Shown: positions 7,676 through 14,174 of the stretch, piece by piece
How the letters are laid out: each line of letters starts with the position of its first letter
How positions within the stretch are numbered: the stretch's first letter is position 1
Notes under the pieces: model-generated
Told to the model about the DNA's origin: nothing
The model's database searches: none
The model's input: the letters and a program-made list of their open reading frames with translations, nothing else
DNA from: an uncultured Allobaculum sp.
GTDB lineage: Bacteria; Bacillota_I; Bacilli_A; Erysipelotrichales; Erysipelotrichaceae
Assembly: GCA_910577085.1 (NCBI GenBank)
Contig: CAJTLE010000031.1
Location: forward strand, 1-24,174
DNA: 24,174 bases
Direction: 5' to 3'
Position numbers and translations under genes: made by a program

Positions 7676-8218
7676 TTATTTATGGGAAACGTTTTTGAAA
7701 AAGCGTGGACCCATTGCCTTGATCAGAAGCGGAACCAGAATCAGACCGACAATGGTTGTTGGAATCAGATAGGTTGCCTGGTAGACAATGGATCCCCACA
7801 GATCAACGCCATAGAAAATAACGCCGCTGATGGTCGATGAGATAAATCGAATCAGGTTGGTGATCAGAACGCCGGAATAGAAATATTTATAGTTGGGGAA
7901 CAAGCAGGCCAGACCATAGGCGCCAAACGCAAAGAAATAGTCTAACAAGAACTGTGTAAAGCCCAGCAGATACATCTGTCCGGTCATGAACTGAAGCAAA
8001 ATGGATAAAAGGGAAGTCATCAGGCCCAGTTTCCAGCCTAACTGATAACTTGCCAGCAGCAGTGCAATCGTACCAAGTCCTAACGTTCCGCCGTTTGGCA
8101 TCCGAAAGAGCGGCAGACTGTTGCTTAAAAAATCAAGGACATAGAACAAAGCCAGATACATAGCCACATACGCTACATCCTTGGTCGTCAATTTTGTTTT
8201 GACGTTCTGAGTTGTCAT
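7676..8218 (-). CDS. thiT: ECF transporter thiamine-binding S component ThiT
   Basis: This 180-residue, very hydrophobic protein has about six predicted membrane helices, as expected for ECF S components. They bind a vitamin and dock onto a shared EcfA/A'/T energising module encoded elsewhere. After a short polar N-terminus the first helix carries AYVAMYLALFYVLDFL. The middle portion (SLLSILLQFMTGQMYLLGFTQFLLDYFFAFGAYGL in spirit, about residues 74-112) resembles the substrate-site region of ThiT. Thiamine specificity is supported independently by the TPP riboswitch just upstream. The start is the ATG preceded by GGAGG; a longer frame would read back into the riboswitch and is rejected. It is monocistronic, with its own promoter and terminator. 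Confidence 0.9.
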   Translation of the reverse strand: MTTQNVKTKLTTKDVAYVAMYLALFYVLDFLSNSLPLFRMPNGGTLGLGTIALLLASYQLGWKLGLMTSLLSILLQFMTGQMYLLGFTQFLLDYFFAFGAYGLACLFPNYKYFYSGVLITNLIRFISSTISGVIFYGVDLWGSIVYQATYLIPTTIVGLILVPLLIKAMGPRFFKNVSHK

Positions 8219-8257
8219 AAAAAAAATACCTCCATGGAAAGAGGCGCAGTTCATCTT

Positions 8258-8337
8258 TCGACTTCCTACGCTAGTTCGAACTAGATCAGGTTCAAAGGGT
8301 GTTTTTCTCAGCTGCACGAAAGCAGCACCCCTGTCGT
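8258..8337 (-). promoter_or_regulatory. TPP riboswitch (THI element)
   Basis: Read on the minus strand, the segment contains the TPP aptamer signatures in order: GGGGTGC, a short variable hairpin, GCTGAGA, ACCCTTTGAACCTGATCTAG and GCGTAGGAA, with P1 closed by GAC and GTC. It senses thiamine pyrophosphate and represses the thiT message. Downstream, CCTC (8239-8236) can pair with the GAGG of the thiT ribosome binding site, favouring translational control. The seven T residues that follow are a weak case for termination. Confidence 0.96.
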
Positions 8338-8346
8338 GACAGATTC

Positions 8347-8375
8347 ATGATAGAAAAGTCCGGGTCTTTTGGCAA
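8347..8375 (-). promoter_or_regulatory. Sigma-A promoter of the TPP-thiT unit
   Basis: On the minus strand TTGCCA (8375-8370) and TATCAT (8352-8347) are separated by 17 bases. Transcription would begin near 8340, just before the aptamer. Confidence 0.75.
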
Positions 8376-8530
8376 ACCCATACGTTTTTTTCCTTATTGG
8401 ACGCCCGCCAAAAATAAAACTGGTAACGGTTTCTTTTTGCACCACTCTTCAGGGAGTCGCTGTGAAGAAGAGGCTGCTCGCAGAAAAATGGATCTTATTT
8501 TGACGAAAGGGAACGGGTCTGATCAACTGT

Positions 8531-8597
8531 AAAACAGCTCATGGCTGAATGCGTCCCTATTTCAGGGACATTGATTCCATGAGTTGTTTTCTTTTAG
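8531..8597. other. Orphan branched stem structure, possible terminator or small RNA
   Basis: Positions 8531-8544 pair with 8577-8590 over 14 bp with one G-T pair. Inside is a second 6-bp hairpin, GTCCCT with AGGGAC (8553-8569). The plus strand continues with CTTTT. No plus-strand gene ends here, and the nearest minus-strand gene ends 187 bases away. The gap from the thiT promoter to the lipoprotein (8376-8776) holds no supported gene. Confidence 0.5.
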
Positions 8598-8664
8598 AAG
8601 CAGATTGACCTGTGTCAGGATTGGCAGGCCTGGATGTTTTTAATGGCTGAACAGATCAACAGAA

Positions 8665-8692
8665 ATGAGAAATGAGCCGACAGGATCGGCTC
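8665..8692 (-). terminator. Weak intrinsic terminator of the lipoprotein gene
   Basis: A perfect 7-bp stem, GAGCCGA with TCGGCTC (8674-8692), and a 5-base loop is followed on the minus strand by an interrupted T tract (ATTTCTCATTTCT). Confidence 0.5.
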
Positions 8693-8776
8693 TGTAGATC
8701 AATGGATAAATGAATATAAGGAGTGACAAACCGTGGACCAAAAATTATGGCTTGTCAGGATGATAAGCAGTGGGAA

Positions 8777-9541
8777 CTATTGGGCCAAAGGAAATCCGGC
8801 TTTGTTCAGTAGATTCAGAACGGGTTCGAGCTGCTCTGGGGTCTGGTCAATGATGTAAAGAGTGCATGGAGTGTCTTTGTTCATCGCAATGACAAAGTTT
8901 GTATTGTGCATATTGTCACGGACAACTTCGACAGTCTTATTGCCATCGACTCCCTGTTCCATGACGGAATAGGTTGGATTGTATTGCTGAATCTGTGCAA
9001 GATTGGCCGCAAATGTTTTTTCGGCAAGTTCGGCATTAACAGTATCTGTGGCATAGATGGTCAGCGGATAACCAGCACTATGGGCTTTAAACATTGTTTC
9101 GATATTTCCATTTGGCAGCTGCTTCACAGATAGATCCTCTGGCTGGTATCCGGCGCTTTCAAAAGCCGCAAAGATCTTTTGACCAAATCCATCCAATGCT
9201 GCAGCCGTGGTGCTGCTATCGGATTTTGAACTATCTGTACTTTCATTTGTACTTTCATTTGTACTTTCATTTGTACTTTCATTTGTACTTTCATTTGTAC
9301 TTTCATTTGTACTTTCATTTGTACTTTCATTTGTACTTTCATTTGTACTTTCACTTTTGCTTTCGCTTTTACTGCTCTGATCCGAACTGCCTGTTTCAGT
9401 CCTTCTGGATTCGGTATTTGTTTCTTCCTGTGTCCTGGACTGATCTTTGTTTTCTTCGTTGATGGTGATATTTGTCGTGCATCCCCCAAAGAGTAACGCT
9501 GCCATAAAGGTGGAGAAAATTGCCTTTCGATTGAGATTCAT
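8777..9541 (-). CDS. Repeat-containing surface lipoprotein of unknown function
   Basis: The 254-residue product has a short basic start, a hydrophobic signal and a lipobox LLFGGC ending in Cys21, so it should be lipidated and anchored on the outer membrane face. A Ser/Thr/Glu-rich stalk follows, dominated by nine consecutive STNE tetrapeptides encoded by an exact 12-base tandem repeat. The remaining roughly 140 residues look globular, with mixed strands and helices, and resemble nothing I can name. The start is supported by AGGAGG seven bases before the ATG. The stalk probably holds the C-terminal domain away from the membrane or through the wall, and its length could vary by slippage. It appears to be a single-gene unit with a weak promoter candidate (TTGCTT, 17 bases, TAAGTA). 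Confidence 0.85.
   Translation of the reverse strand: MNLNRKAIFSTFMAALLFGGCTTNITINEENKDQSRTQEETNTESRRTETGSSDQSSKSESKSESTNESTNESTNESTNESTNESTNESTNESTNESTNESTDSSKSDSSTTAAALDGFGQKIFAAFESAGYQPEDLSVKQLPNGNIETMFKAHSAGYPLTIYATDTVNAELAEKTFAANLAQIQQYNPTYSVMEQGVDGNKTVEVVRDNMHNTNFVIAMNKDTPCTLYIIDQTPEQLEPVLNLLNKAGFPLAQ
9239..9346 (-). repeat. 12-bp coding tandem repeat, nine exact copies
   Basis: The unit reads ACTTTCATTTGT on the plus strand and encodes one STNE tetrapeptide per copy on the minus strand. The nine copies are identical at the DNA level, with degenerate partial copies on both sides. Such exact identity points to recent expansion and likely length variation. Confidence 0.97.
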
Positions 9542-9762
9542 GAGATTGCCTCCTGCGTCAGTTTGATTTTTACTTACTGAATTTCACCTGCCAAAGCAAT
9601 CTGAGTGCTCAGTCAGTTCAGCTTATTTATTTGCAGGGGCTTGACGGGCAAAATGAATCGGAGCAGATGATCTCAGGATCGATCGAACATCAACCAAGCA
9701 GTTTCCAATGCATCTCTGGAAAAGATGTTGGAGAAGACACGATATTTGTTTTATGGAGATAG

Positions 9763-9798
9763 AAAGACCAGGCAGCCTCAACAAGCCGCCTGGTCTTT
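9763..9798 (-). terminator. Hairpin terminator after the metallophosphoesterase-like gene
   Basis: An 11-bp stem, AAAGACCAGGC (9763-9773) with GCCTGGTCTTT (9788-9798), sits nine bases past the stop codon. The T tract is short and partly within the stem, so efficiency is uncertain. Confidence 0.65.
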
Positions 9799-9806
9799 AA
9801 ATTGCA

Positions 9807-10679
9807 CTAAGAATTGGTGTGACACAAAGTCAGATAGACAATCTCGACTGGAGAATTGAGTCTGGCCTGAACATCGATGCAGCCGATACCATTGGAAATC
9901 AGGTAGGGGAAGTTTAACTGCTGCAGATGATTGCGGTTGATCTCCCGGCTGCCATTAAAGATTTTATAGCCGCCAAGAATTGGCCAGTCGATTTGGGAGC
10001 CATGGGAGTTGCCGCACAGGGCATAGTTGGCATTGAGCCCATTCTGATCTGCCGCAAGCAGGTTATCGGGATAGTGCGATAAAAGCAGACTGAACTGTTC
10101 ATTGAGAAAACTGTCTTTAAGAGCCAGCGCATCCGCAAAGACATCAAATCCGCCTAACCGGATGCCATTGGGGGATTGATTGGCCAGCAGCACGGAGCGG
10201 TTGTTGAGCAGTTCGACCTGGGATTTGCGGTAAACATCTTCGACAATCAGCCTGTGGTTTTCACCCACCAGATCCTGTTCGCCAAAGACTCCGAATTTTC
10301 CAAGCGGGGCACTGACAGAGGAAATCCAGTTGACCATCTTCTCGCGGACATCATCGGTCAGTTCAGCATTGGCTGAAAACAAGTCGCCGCCAAACAACAG
10401 AACATCTGGATTGAGTTTCTGAACCTGAGTGAAGAGGTCATCCATTTTTCCTTTGGGATCGGTTGCTTCATCGTATTCAATATCGGTCAGAAAGACCATG
10501 GAGACCTGATCCATCGATTCGGGAATGAGCGGGCTCGAAATGGTCTCGTAGCGGGTAGTAATGTGTTGAGGGTTATAGAAAAAGGCCCGATACAAGGTGA
10601 CATCAAAGCAAAGCATCAGCACGGTCACTATGCCAAGGAAAATCATCAGGACTTTCTGCCAGCGTGGAAGACGAGACAT
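9807..10679 (-). CDS. Membrane-anchored metallophosphoesterase-like protein with altered active-site motifs
   Basis: The 290-residue protein has one N-terminal membrane helix (about 9-28) and then a calcineurin-like phosphoesterase layout like YkuE/YaeI. The five expected blocks are all recognisable by position but several ligands differ. The usual DxH block reads TDIE (66-68). GGDL keeps Asp99. The usual GNHD reads GEQD (133-136). SHYPD keeps His202. The usual GHTHGGQ reads GNSHGSQ (223-229), keeping His226 only. The protein may therefore bind metal differently or be catalytically dead. I start at the ATG 10679: AAGGAG lies about eight bases upstream, whereas it directly abuts the in-frame GTG three codons earlier. 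It is transcribed alone between terminators. Confidence 0.85.
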   Translation of the reverse strand: MSRLPRWQKVLMIFLGIVTVLMLCFDVTLYRAFFYNPQHITTRYETISSPLIPESMDQVSMVFLTDIEYDEATDPKGKMDDLFTQVQKLNPDVLLFGGDLFSANAELTDDVREKMVNWISSVSAPLGKFGVFGEQDLVGENHRLIVEDVYRKSQVELLNNRSVLLANQSPNGIRLGGFDVFADALALKDSFLNEQFSLLLSHYPDNLLAADQNGLNANYALCGNSHGSQIDWPILGGYKIFNGSREINRNHLQQLNFPYLISNGIGCIDVQARLNSPVEIVYLTLCHTNS

Positions 10680-10774
10680 CCCTCTCACTCCTTTCTTATG
10701 GTATGAGTTACATCTTATGGCTTGATTTTAAGCCACAAGCCTGTATCTCTAAGCCAAATCTTTTCAATTTATCA

Positions 10775-10802
10775 ATTATAGAACATTCATGCATGATTCC
10801 AA
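10775..10802 (-). promoter_or_regulatory. Predicted promoter of the metallophosphoesterase-like gene
   Basis: On the minus strand TTGGAA (10802-10797) and TATAAT (10780-10775) are separated by 16 bases. The predicted leader is about 90 bases and contains a 6-bp hairpin, TGGCTT with AAGCCA, at 10718-10735. Confidence 0.55.
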
Positions 10803-10910
10803 ACCGGCGTAAGAAAACTTGCTGGAATGAAAGCAAACCGGAGCAGCTTCTTTTGGCCTGAGCAGCAGGCAGTCAGGATGAAGCTGTCCCTGCCGACCAG
10901 ACCAGGGCTG

Positions 10911-10936
10911 AAAAAAGGCCCGCATGCACTGCGGGC
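10911..10936 (-). terminator. Intrinsic terminator of the RNase J gene
   Basis: A 6-bp GC-only stem, GCCCGC with GCGGGC (10918-10936), and a 7-base loop is followed on the minus strand by C and TTTTTT. It starts nine bases past the stop codon. Confidence 0.88.
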
Positions 10937-10944
10937 GCTTTGGG

Positions 10945-12918
10945 CTATTCTTCAGAAGGGGTATTGTCAGCGCTGTTTGAATGACTTGCGCTGCCATTGT
11001 TGTTGTGATCGTGATGATCACGGTGGTTGTTGTAGTTTCGGTTATTTGGGCGATGGTTCTGCCGGCGGTTCTGCGTGCGCAGGCGGTGCTGGGCGGCAAT
11101 TTCTTCCATGGCCTTGCGGGAGTTCAGGATGACCGGAATAACGATCGGGTTACGGTGCGTCTTTTTGTAGAGATAAGGTTCGAGGGAGGAACGGATGCAG
11201 TTTTTGATATCTGCGAAAGTCGTTCTTTCCTTCATCTTATTCTGAAGAGCGTTGGCGATAATGAACTCGGCTTCTTTGATCAGGGCCTGGGAGTCTTTTA
11301 AGAAGACAAAGCCGCGGCTGACGATGACCGGCCGGCTGAGCAGGGAGTTGGTCGAAGAGTCAATTGGAACAATGACCGCAACCATACCATTATCGGCCAG
11401 AATCCGACGGTCTTTTAAGACCGCAGTGGACAGACCGGAAATATCGTTGCCATCCACATAAATATCATCACCCTGATAACGCCAGTCAGACTGAATGACT
11501 TCATGATTGCGCAGCAACAGCACGTCGCCATTGGCACACACAAAGATATTTTCTTTTGGAATACCCAGTTCCATCGCGCTCTGACGATGCTGCATGAGCA
11601 TCTTGTGTTCGCCATGGATTGGCATGAAGTATTTCGGTTTGATCAGCTGCATCATCAGTTTCTGCTCCTGTTTGGAGGCATGACCAGTGGTGTGCAGGTT
11701 GTTCAGGATGGATTTGTTTAAAACTGTGGCGCCAGAGCGGAACAGTTTATCGACGATCTTGTTGACAGAAGCATCGTTGCCCGGAATCGGGTTGGATGAG
11801 AAGACAACGGTATCGGTTGGTTTGAGGTGAATAAACCGATGGGTGCCGTTAACAATACGGCTTAAGGCGGCTAAAGGCTCACCCTGGCTGCCGGTGCACA
11901 AAATGCAGACTTTATCATCCGGGGTAGAACGCAGTTCTTCCGGAGAAAGCAGATCGGAGTTTTTGATTTTAATAACACCCATCTTGCGGCCGATTTCAAC
12001 AACGTTTTCCATAGAGCGGCCAAAGACGGCAACCTTACGGCCGGTCTGAATGGCGGCATCGATAATCTGCGCCACACGATAAACGTTGGAAGCAAAGGTC
12101 GCAATGATGATGCGGTCTTTGGAGTTTTTCATGATCTGCAGAATTTCTCTGGCCACATCCTTTTCGGAAATCGAGAAGCCTTCCACACCGGAGTTGGTGG
12201 AATCGGACATGAGCAGATCGGGTTTGAGTGCCCCGATGTAGGCCATTTTCTGGTAATCCGCGTTCTGGCCGACTGGTGTCAGGTCGAATTTGAAGTCACC
12301 GGTATGAACGATTGAACCGTTTGGTGTGTTGATCAATACACCTAAAGAATCTGGAATGGAGTGGATCGTGTTGAAAAAGCCAATGTTGAAGTATTTGGTT
12401 TTAACAGCCGAATCTTCATTGATTTCAATAATTGGAACTTTGGGAGCGTCTTTATGCTCAGCCAGTTTCTTTTCAATTAAAGCTTTCGCAAAGCGGGGTG
12501 CATAAATGGCATCGATATTGACCTGTTTTAACAGAAACGGGATTCCGCCGATATGGTCTTCATGACCATGGGTAATAACCAGAATCTTACGCTTGTTGTT
12601 GCAGCGAATCAGATGGTGGTAATCCGGAATGACGTAATCGACGCCAAGCAATTCATCATCAGGAAAGAGCACGCCGCAGTCGACAATGGCAATTTCGTTG
12701 CCATGTTCGTAGCAGTACATGTTCTTGCCGACTTCGCCTAAACCGCCCAGGGCATAAATCTGTGTATCGCCATCAAGCACTTTGGTCTTGTTGGCGGCAC
12801 TGTTTGAAGAAATACGCTGTGGCGGACGGACAGTTTTGTGAAAATTGGAATTCTTTTCTTTATGAGTTGAGGGGTTGGTATTCTGATTGGTATTCATTGT
12901 AGGCAATACAACTTTCAT
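10945..12918 (-). CDS. rnjA: Ribonuclease J
   Basis: RNase J is a metallo-beta-lactamase/beta-CASP nuclease with 5'-to-3' exonuclease and endonuclease activity that matures and degrades RNA in Firmicutes. The 657-residue product shows ALGGLGEVGKNMY at 56-68, the zinc motif HGHEDH at 117-122, IVHTGDFKFD, SDSTNS, IATFASNVYR, CTGSQGEP and HTTGHASKQE near the end of the beta-CASP part. The zinc motif is intact, which favours a J1-like enzyme over a degenerate J2. It has about 50 extra N-terminal residues and a C-terminal tail of about 45 residues rich in Arg, Asn and His. The start is uncertain: AGAAAGG sits immediately before the first ATG, and an in-frame ATG seven codons later lacks a site. 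Peptide deformylase lies next upstream, as near rnjA in Bacillus. Confidence 0.93.
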   Translation of the reverse strand: MKVVLPTMNTNQNTNPSTHKEKNSNFHKTVRPPQRISSNSAANKTKVLDGDTQIYALGGLGEVGKNMYCYEHGNEIAIVDCGVLFPDDELLGVDYVIPDYHHLIRCNNKRKILVITHGHEDHIGGIPFLLKQVNIDAIYAPRFAKALIEKKLAEHKDAPKVPIIEINEDSAVKTKYFNIGFFNTIHSIPDSLGVLINTPNGSIVHTGDFKFDLTPVGQNADYQKMAYIGALKPDLLMSDSTNSGVEGFSISEKDVAREILQIMKNSKDRIIIATFASNVYRVAQIIDAAIQTGRKVAVFGRSMENVVEIGRKMGVIKIKNSDLLSPEELRSTPDDKVCILCTGSQGEPLAALSRIVNGTHRFIHLKPTDTVVFSSNPIPGNDASVNKIVDKLFRSGATVLNKSILNNLHTTGHASKQEQKLMMQLIKPKYFMPIHGEHKMLMQHRQSAMELGIPKENIFVCANGDVLLLRNHEVIQSDWRYQGDDIYVDGNDISGLSTAVLKDRRILADNGMVAVIVPIDSSTNSLLSRPVIVSRGFVFLKDSQALIKEAEFIIANALQNKMKERTTFADIKNCIRSSLEPYLYKKTHRNPIVIPVILNSRKAMEEIAAQHRLRTQNRRQNHRPNNRNYNNHRDHHDHNNNGSASHSNSADNTPSEE

Positions 12919-13042
12919 CCTTTCTTATTCGAACAAGATGGAATCTCCCTGATTCAGACTGTGAAATCCGGAAAACCTGTTCCATAGGCAGTCAGACGCA
13001 AAAGAACAGAAAGAACAAAGGGAACAGAGATTCATGTATTCG

Positions 13043-13078
13043 TAATAAAACCGGCCTGAAATATGATTGAAGCCGGCT
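13043..13078 (-). promoter_or_regulatory. Possible attenuator hairpin in the RNase J leader
   Basis: Upstream of RNase J the minus strand has an extended -10 element (TGG plus TAGAAT, 13148-13143) that predicts a leader of about 215 bases. Within it a hairpin of about 9 bp (five central GC pairs with U-G flanks, pairing about 13047-13055 with 13070-13078) is followed by TTTTATTA, like a leaky terminator. No supported gene occupies 12919-13162. Confidence 0.4.
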
Positions 13079-13162
13079 GCTTTCAAAATAGAGGGGGATC
13101 CATCGCAATTGAGACAGAACAAGGTGTCTTCATATTGCATTTATTCTACCATGTTCGAACGT

Positions 13163-13193
13163 CTCAAAGAAAAAAGCGGCTCAATTGAGCCGC
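13163..13193 (-). terminator. Intrinsic terminator of def
   Basis: A perfect 7-bp stem, GCGGCTC with GAGCCGC (13176-13193), with an AATT loop, is followed on the minus strand by TTTTTTCTTT. It lies 40 bases past the def stop and separates def from RNase J. Confidence 0.92.
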
Positions 13194-13233
13194 GATTCCA
13201 GTCTTACATTCTTGAGATCGTTTGATGTCTGTC

Positions 13234-13779
13234 TTATTCGACCGCAATCATGTCATCGGTTACCTGATCAACGATCCGGTCATAAAAGAGAATCCCGGAA
13301 AGATGGTCAATTTCATGCTGGAGGACAATTGCCGGATAGCCGGTTTCTTCAATGACAACGTTCTGATCAGTTAACAGATCATAGGCGCGCACTTTGATGT
13401 GGTTGGAACGGACAACCGGTCCTTCATGAGGATCGGGAACACTCAGACAACCCTCACCGCCTGGCAGATAGGCTTTGCGAACGCTCTTGGAAATAATTTT
13501 TGGATTGGCCAGAGCGTATTCTTTCGTTGTGCCATCTTCCATCGGAACGACAACGGCTAAAAGTTTTTTCGGGATGCCTACCTGAATGGAGGCAATGCCC
13601 ACTGCTGGTGAAAGGTTGCGCTTTTCGCACAGCTCATCATCCTGGCTGTCTTTAACGTACTGATACAGGGCCTGTAACAGTTCTTTATCCTCTGCATTTA
13701 AAGGCAGAGGAACATTCGCACTAGACTGACGAATGCGTGGATCGGTATCAAAAATAATATTTTCATTGGAAAGTTCCAT
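13234..13779 (-). CDS. def: Peptide deformylase
   Basis: This metallo-enzyme removes the formyl group from the N-terminal methionine of nascent proteins. The 181-residue product carries the three family motifs: GIASIQVGI at 61-69 (usual GxGxAAxQ region), EGCLS at 109-113 with the metal-binding Cys111, and QHEIDHLSG at 154-162 with the two metal His residues and catalytic Glu. Its length and insertions fit the type 2 deformylases of Gram-positive bacteria. I start at ATG 13779, preceded by AGGAG with a nine-base gap. The in-frame TTG three codons upstream overlaps the ribosome binding site and is rejected. The gene has its own terminator. No clean promoter was found upstream. Confidence 0.96.
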   Translation of the reverse strand: MELSNENIIFDTDPRIRQSSANVPLPLNAEDKELLQALYQYVKDSQDDELCEKRNLSPAVGIASIQVGIPKKLLAVVVPMEDGTTKEYALANPKIISKSVRKAYLPGGEGCLSVPDPHEGPVVRSNHIKVRAYDLLTDQNVVIEETGYPAIVLQHEIDHLSGILFYDRIVDQVTDDMIAVE

Positions 13780-13925
13780 GGTAATCAACTCCTGTTTACT
13801 GGTTGTTTATTCGTCAAAGGGATCTTTTCAGAAATTGGATGCGAAACGTTCAGCTTCCATGAACGCTTATGGTCTTGCCTGCGCGGATTTGATCTGCTGA
13901 TCGTTTGCCCTCAGGCAGAGACTTC

Positions 13926-13948
13926 CTGGTCCAAAACAGCCGGACCAG
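13926..13948. repeat. Isolated inverted repeat between def and the SEDS gene
   Basis: CTGGTCC (13926-13932) and GGACCAG (13942-13948) form a perfect 7-bp stem with a 9-base loop. There is no T tract in either outgoing direction, so it is not a clear terminator. It sits just upstream of the predicted SEDS-gene promoter and could be an operator. The divergent gap 13780-14174 contains no supported gene. Confidence 0.45.
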
Positions 13949-13959
13949 AAAGAAAAAGA

Positions 13960-13987
13960 TTGCATCATCATCTGCTTAAGATATACC
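13960..13987 (+). promoter_or_regulatory. Predicted promoter of the FtsW/RodA gene
   Basis: TTGCAT (13960-13965) and TATACC (13982-13987) are separated by 16 bases. The expected start near 13994 lies directly before the structured leader at 13996-14062. Confidence 0.45.
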
Positions 13988-13995
13988 CTTGAAGG

Positions 13996-14062
13996 ACAGG
14001 TCAGAATTTTCTGAGTGAAGACCCAGAAAACTGGATCACGGATTCAGAAAGGAAAGACCTGT
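13996..14062 (+). promoter_or_regulatory. Structured 5' leader upstream of the SEDS gene
   Basis: ACAGGTC (13996-14002) can pair with GACCTGT (14056-14062) to enclose two smaller hairpins: CAGA with TCTG arms around 14002-14013, and CCAG with CTGG around an AAAA loop near 14032-14043. This gives a three-way-junction-like fold at the predicted mRNA 5' end. I do not recognise a known riboswitch class. Confidence 0.4.
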
Positions 14063-14174
14063 ATCATTCCTATTCTAATGGTTTTGTCAGTCGGTTTCAA
14101 ACGCTGACGAAAGGCGGCACAAAGCCTGCAGATGGATGTGATAGAATAAGGAGAATTCAGGGGGTGATGATTTC

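Noticed and set aside
8420..8436. Sequence resembling a CcpA cre site (TGGTAACGGTTTCT)
   Set aside because: It has mismatches at conserved positions and lies upstream of thiT, which is already explained by TPP control.
8299..8532. Plus-strand frame across the TPP riboswitch
   Set aside because: It reads the antisense of a conserved RNA and promoter and has no start signal.
8733..8858. 41-codon plus-strand frame with AAGGAG nine bases before a GTG
   Set aside because: It runs antisense into the end of the lipoprotein gene, has no recognisable content and no convincing promoter. The start signal alone is not enough.
9239..9346. Repeat tract considered as a CRISPR array
   Set aside because: The 12-base units are directly adjacent with no spacers and stay in frame within a lipoprotein gene.
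9094..9462. Plus-strand frame with repeated Tyr-Phe-His-Leu units
   Set aside because: It is the antisense image of the STNE repeat in the lipoprotein gene.
12925..13140. 71-codon minus-strand reading frame, Cys-rich, just upstream of RNase J
   Set aside because: No ribosome binding site, the ATG lies upstream of the predicted transcription start, and it covers a hairpin-containing leader. The residue pattern is not protein-like.
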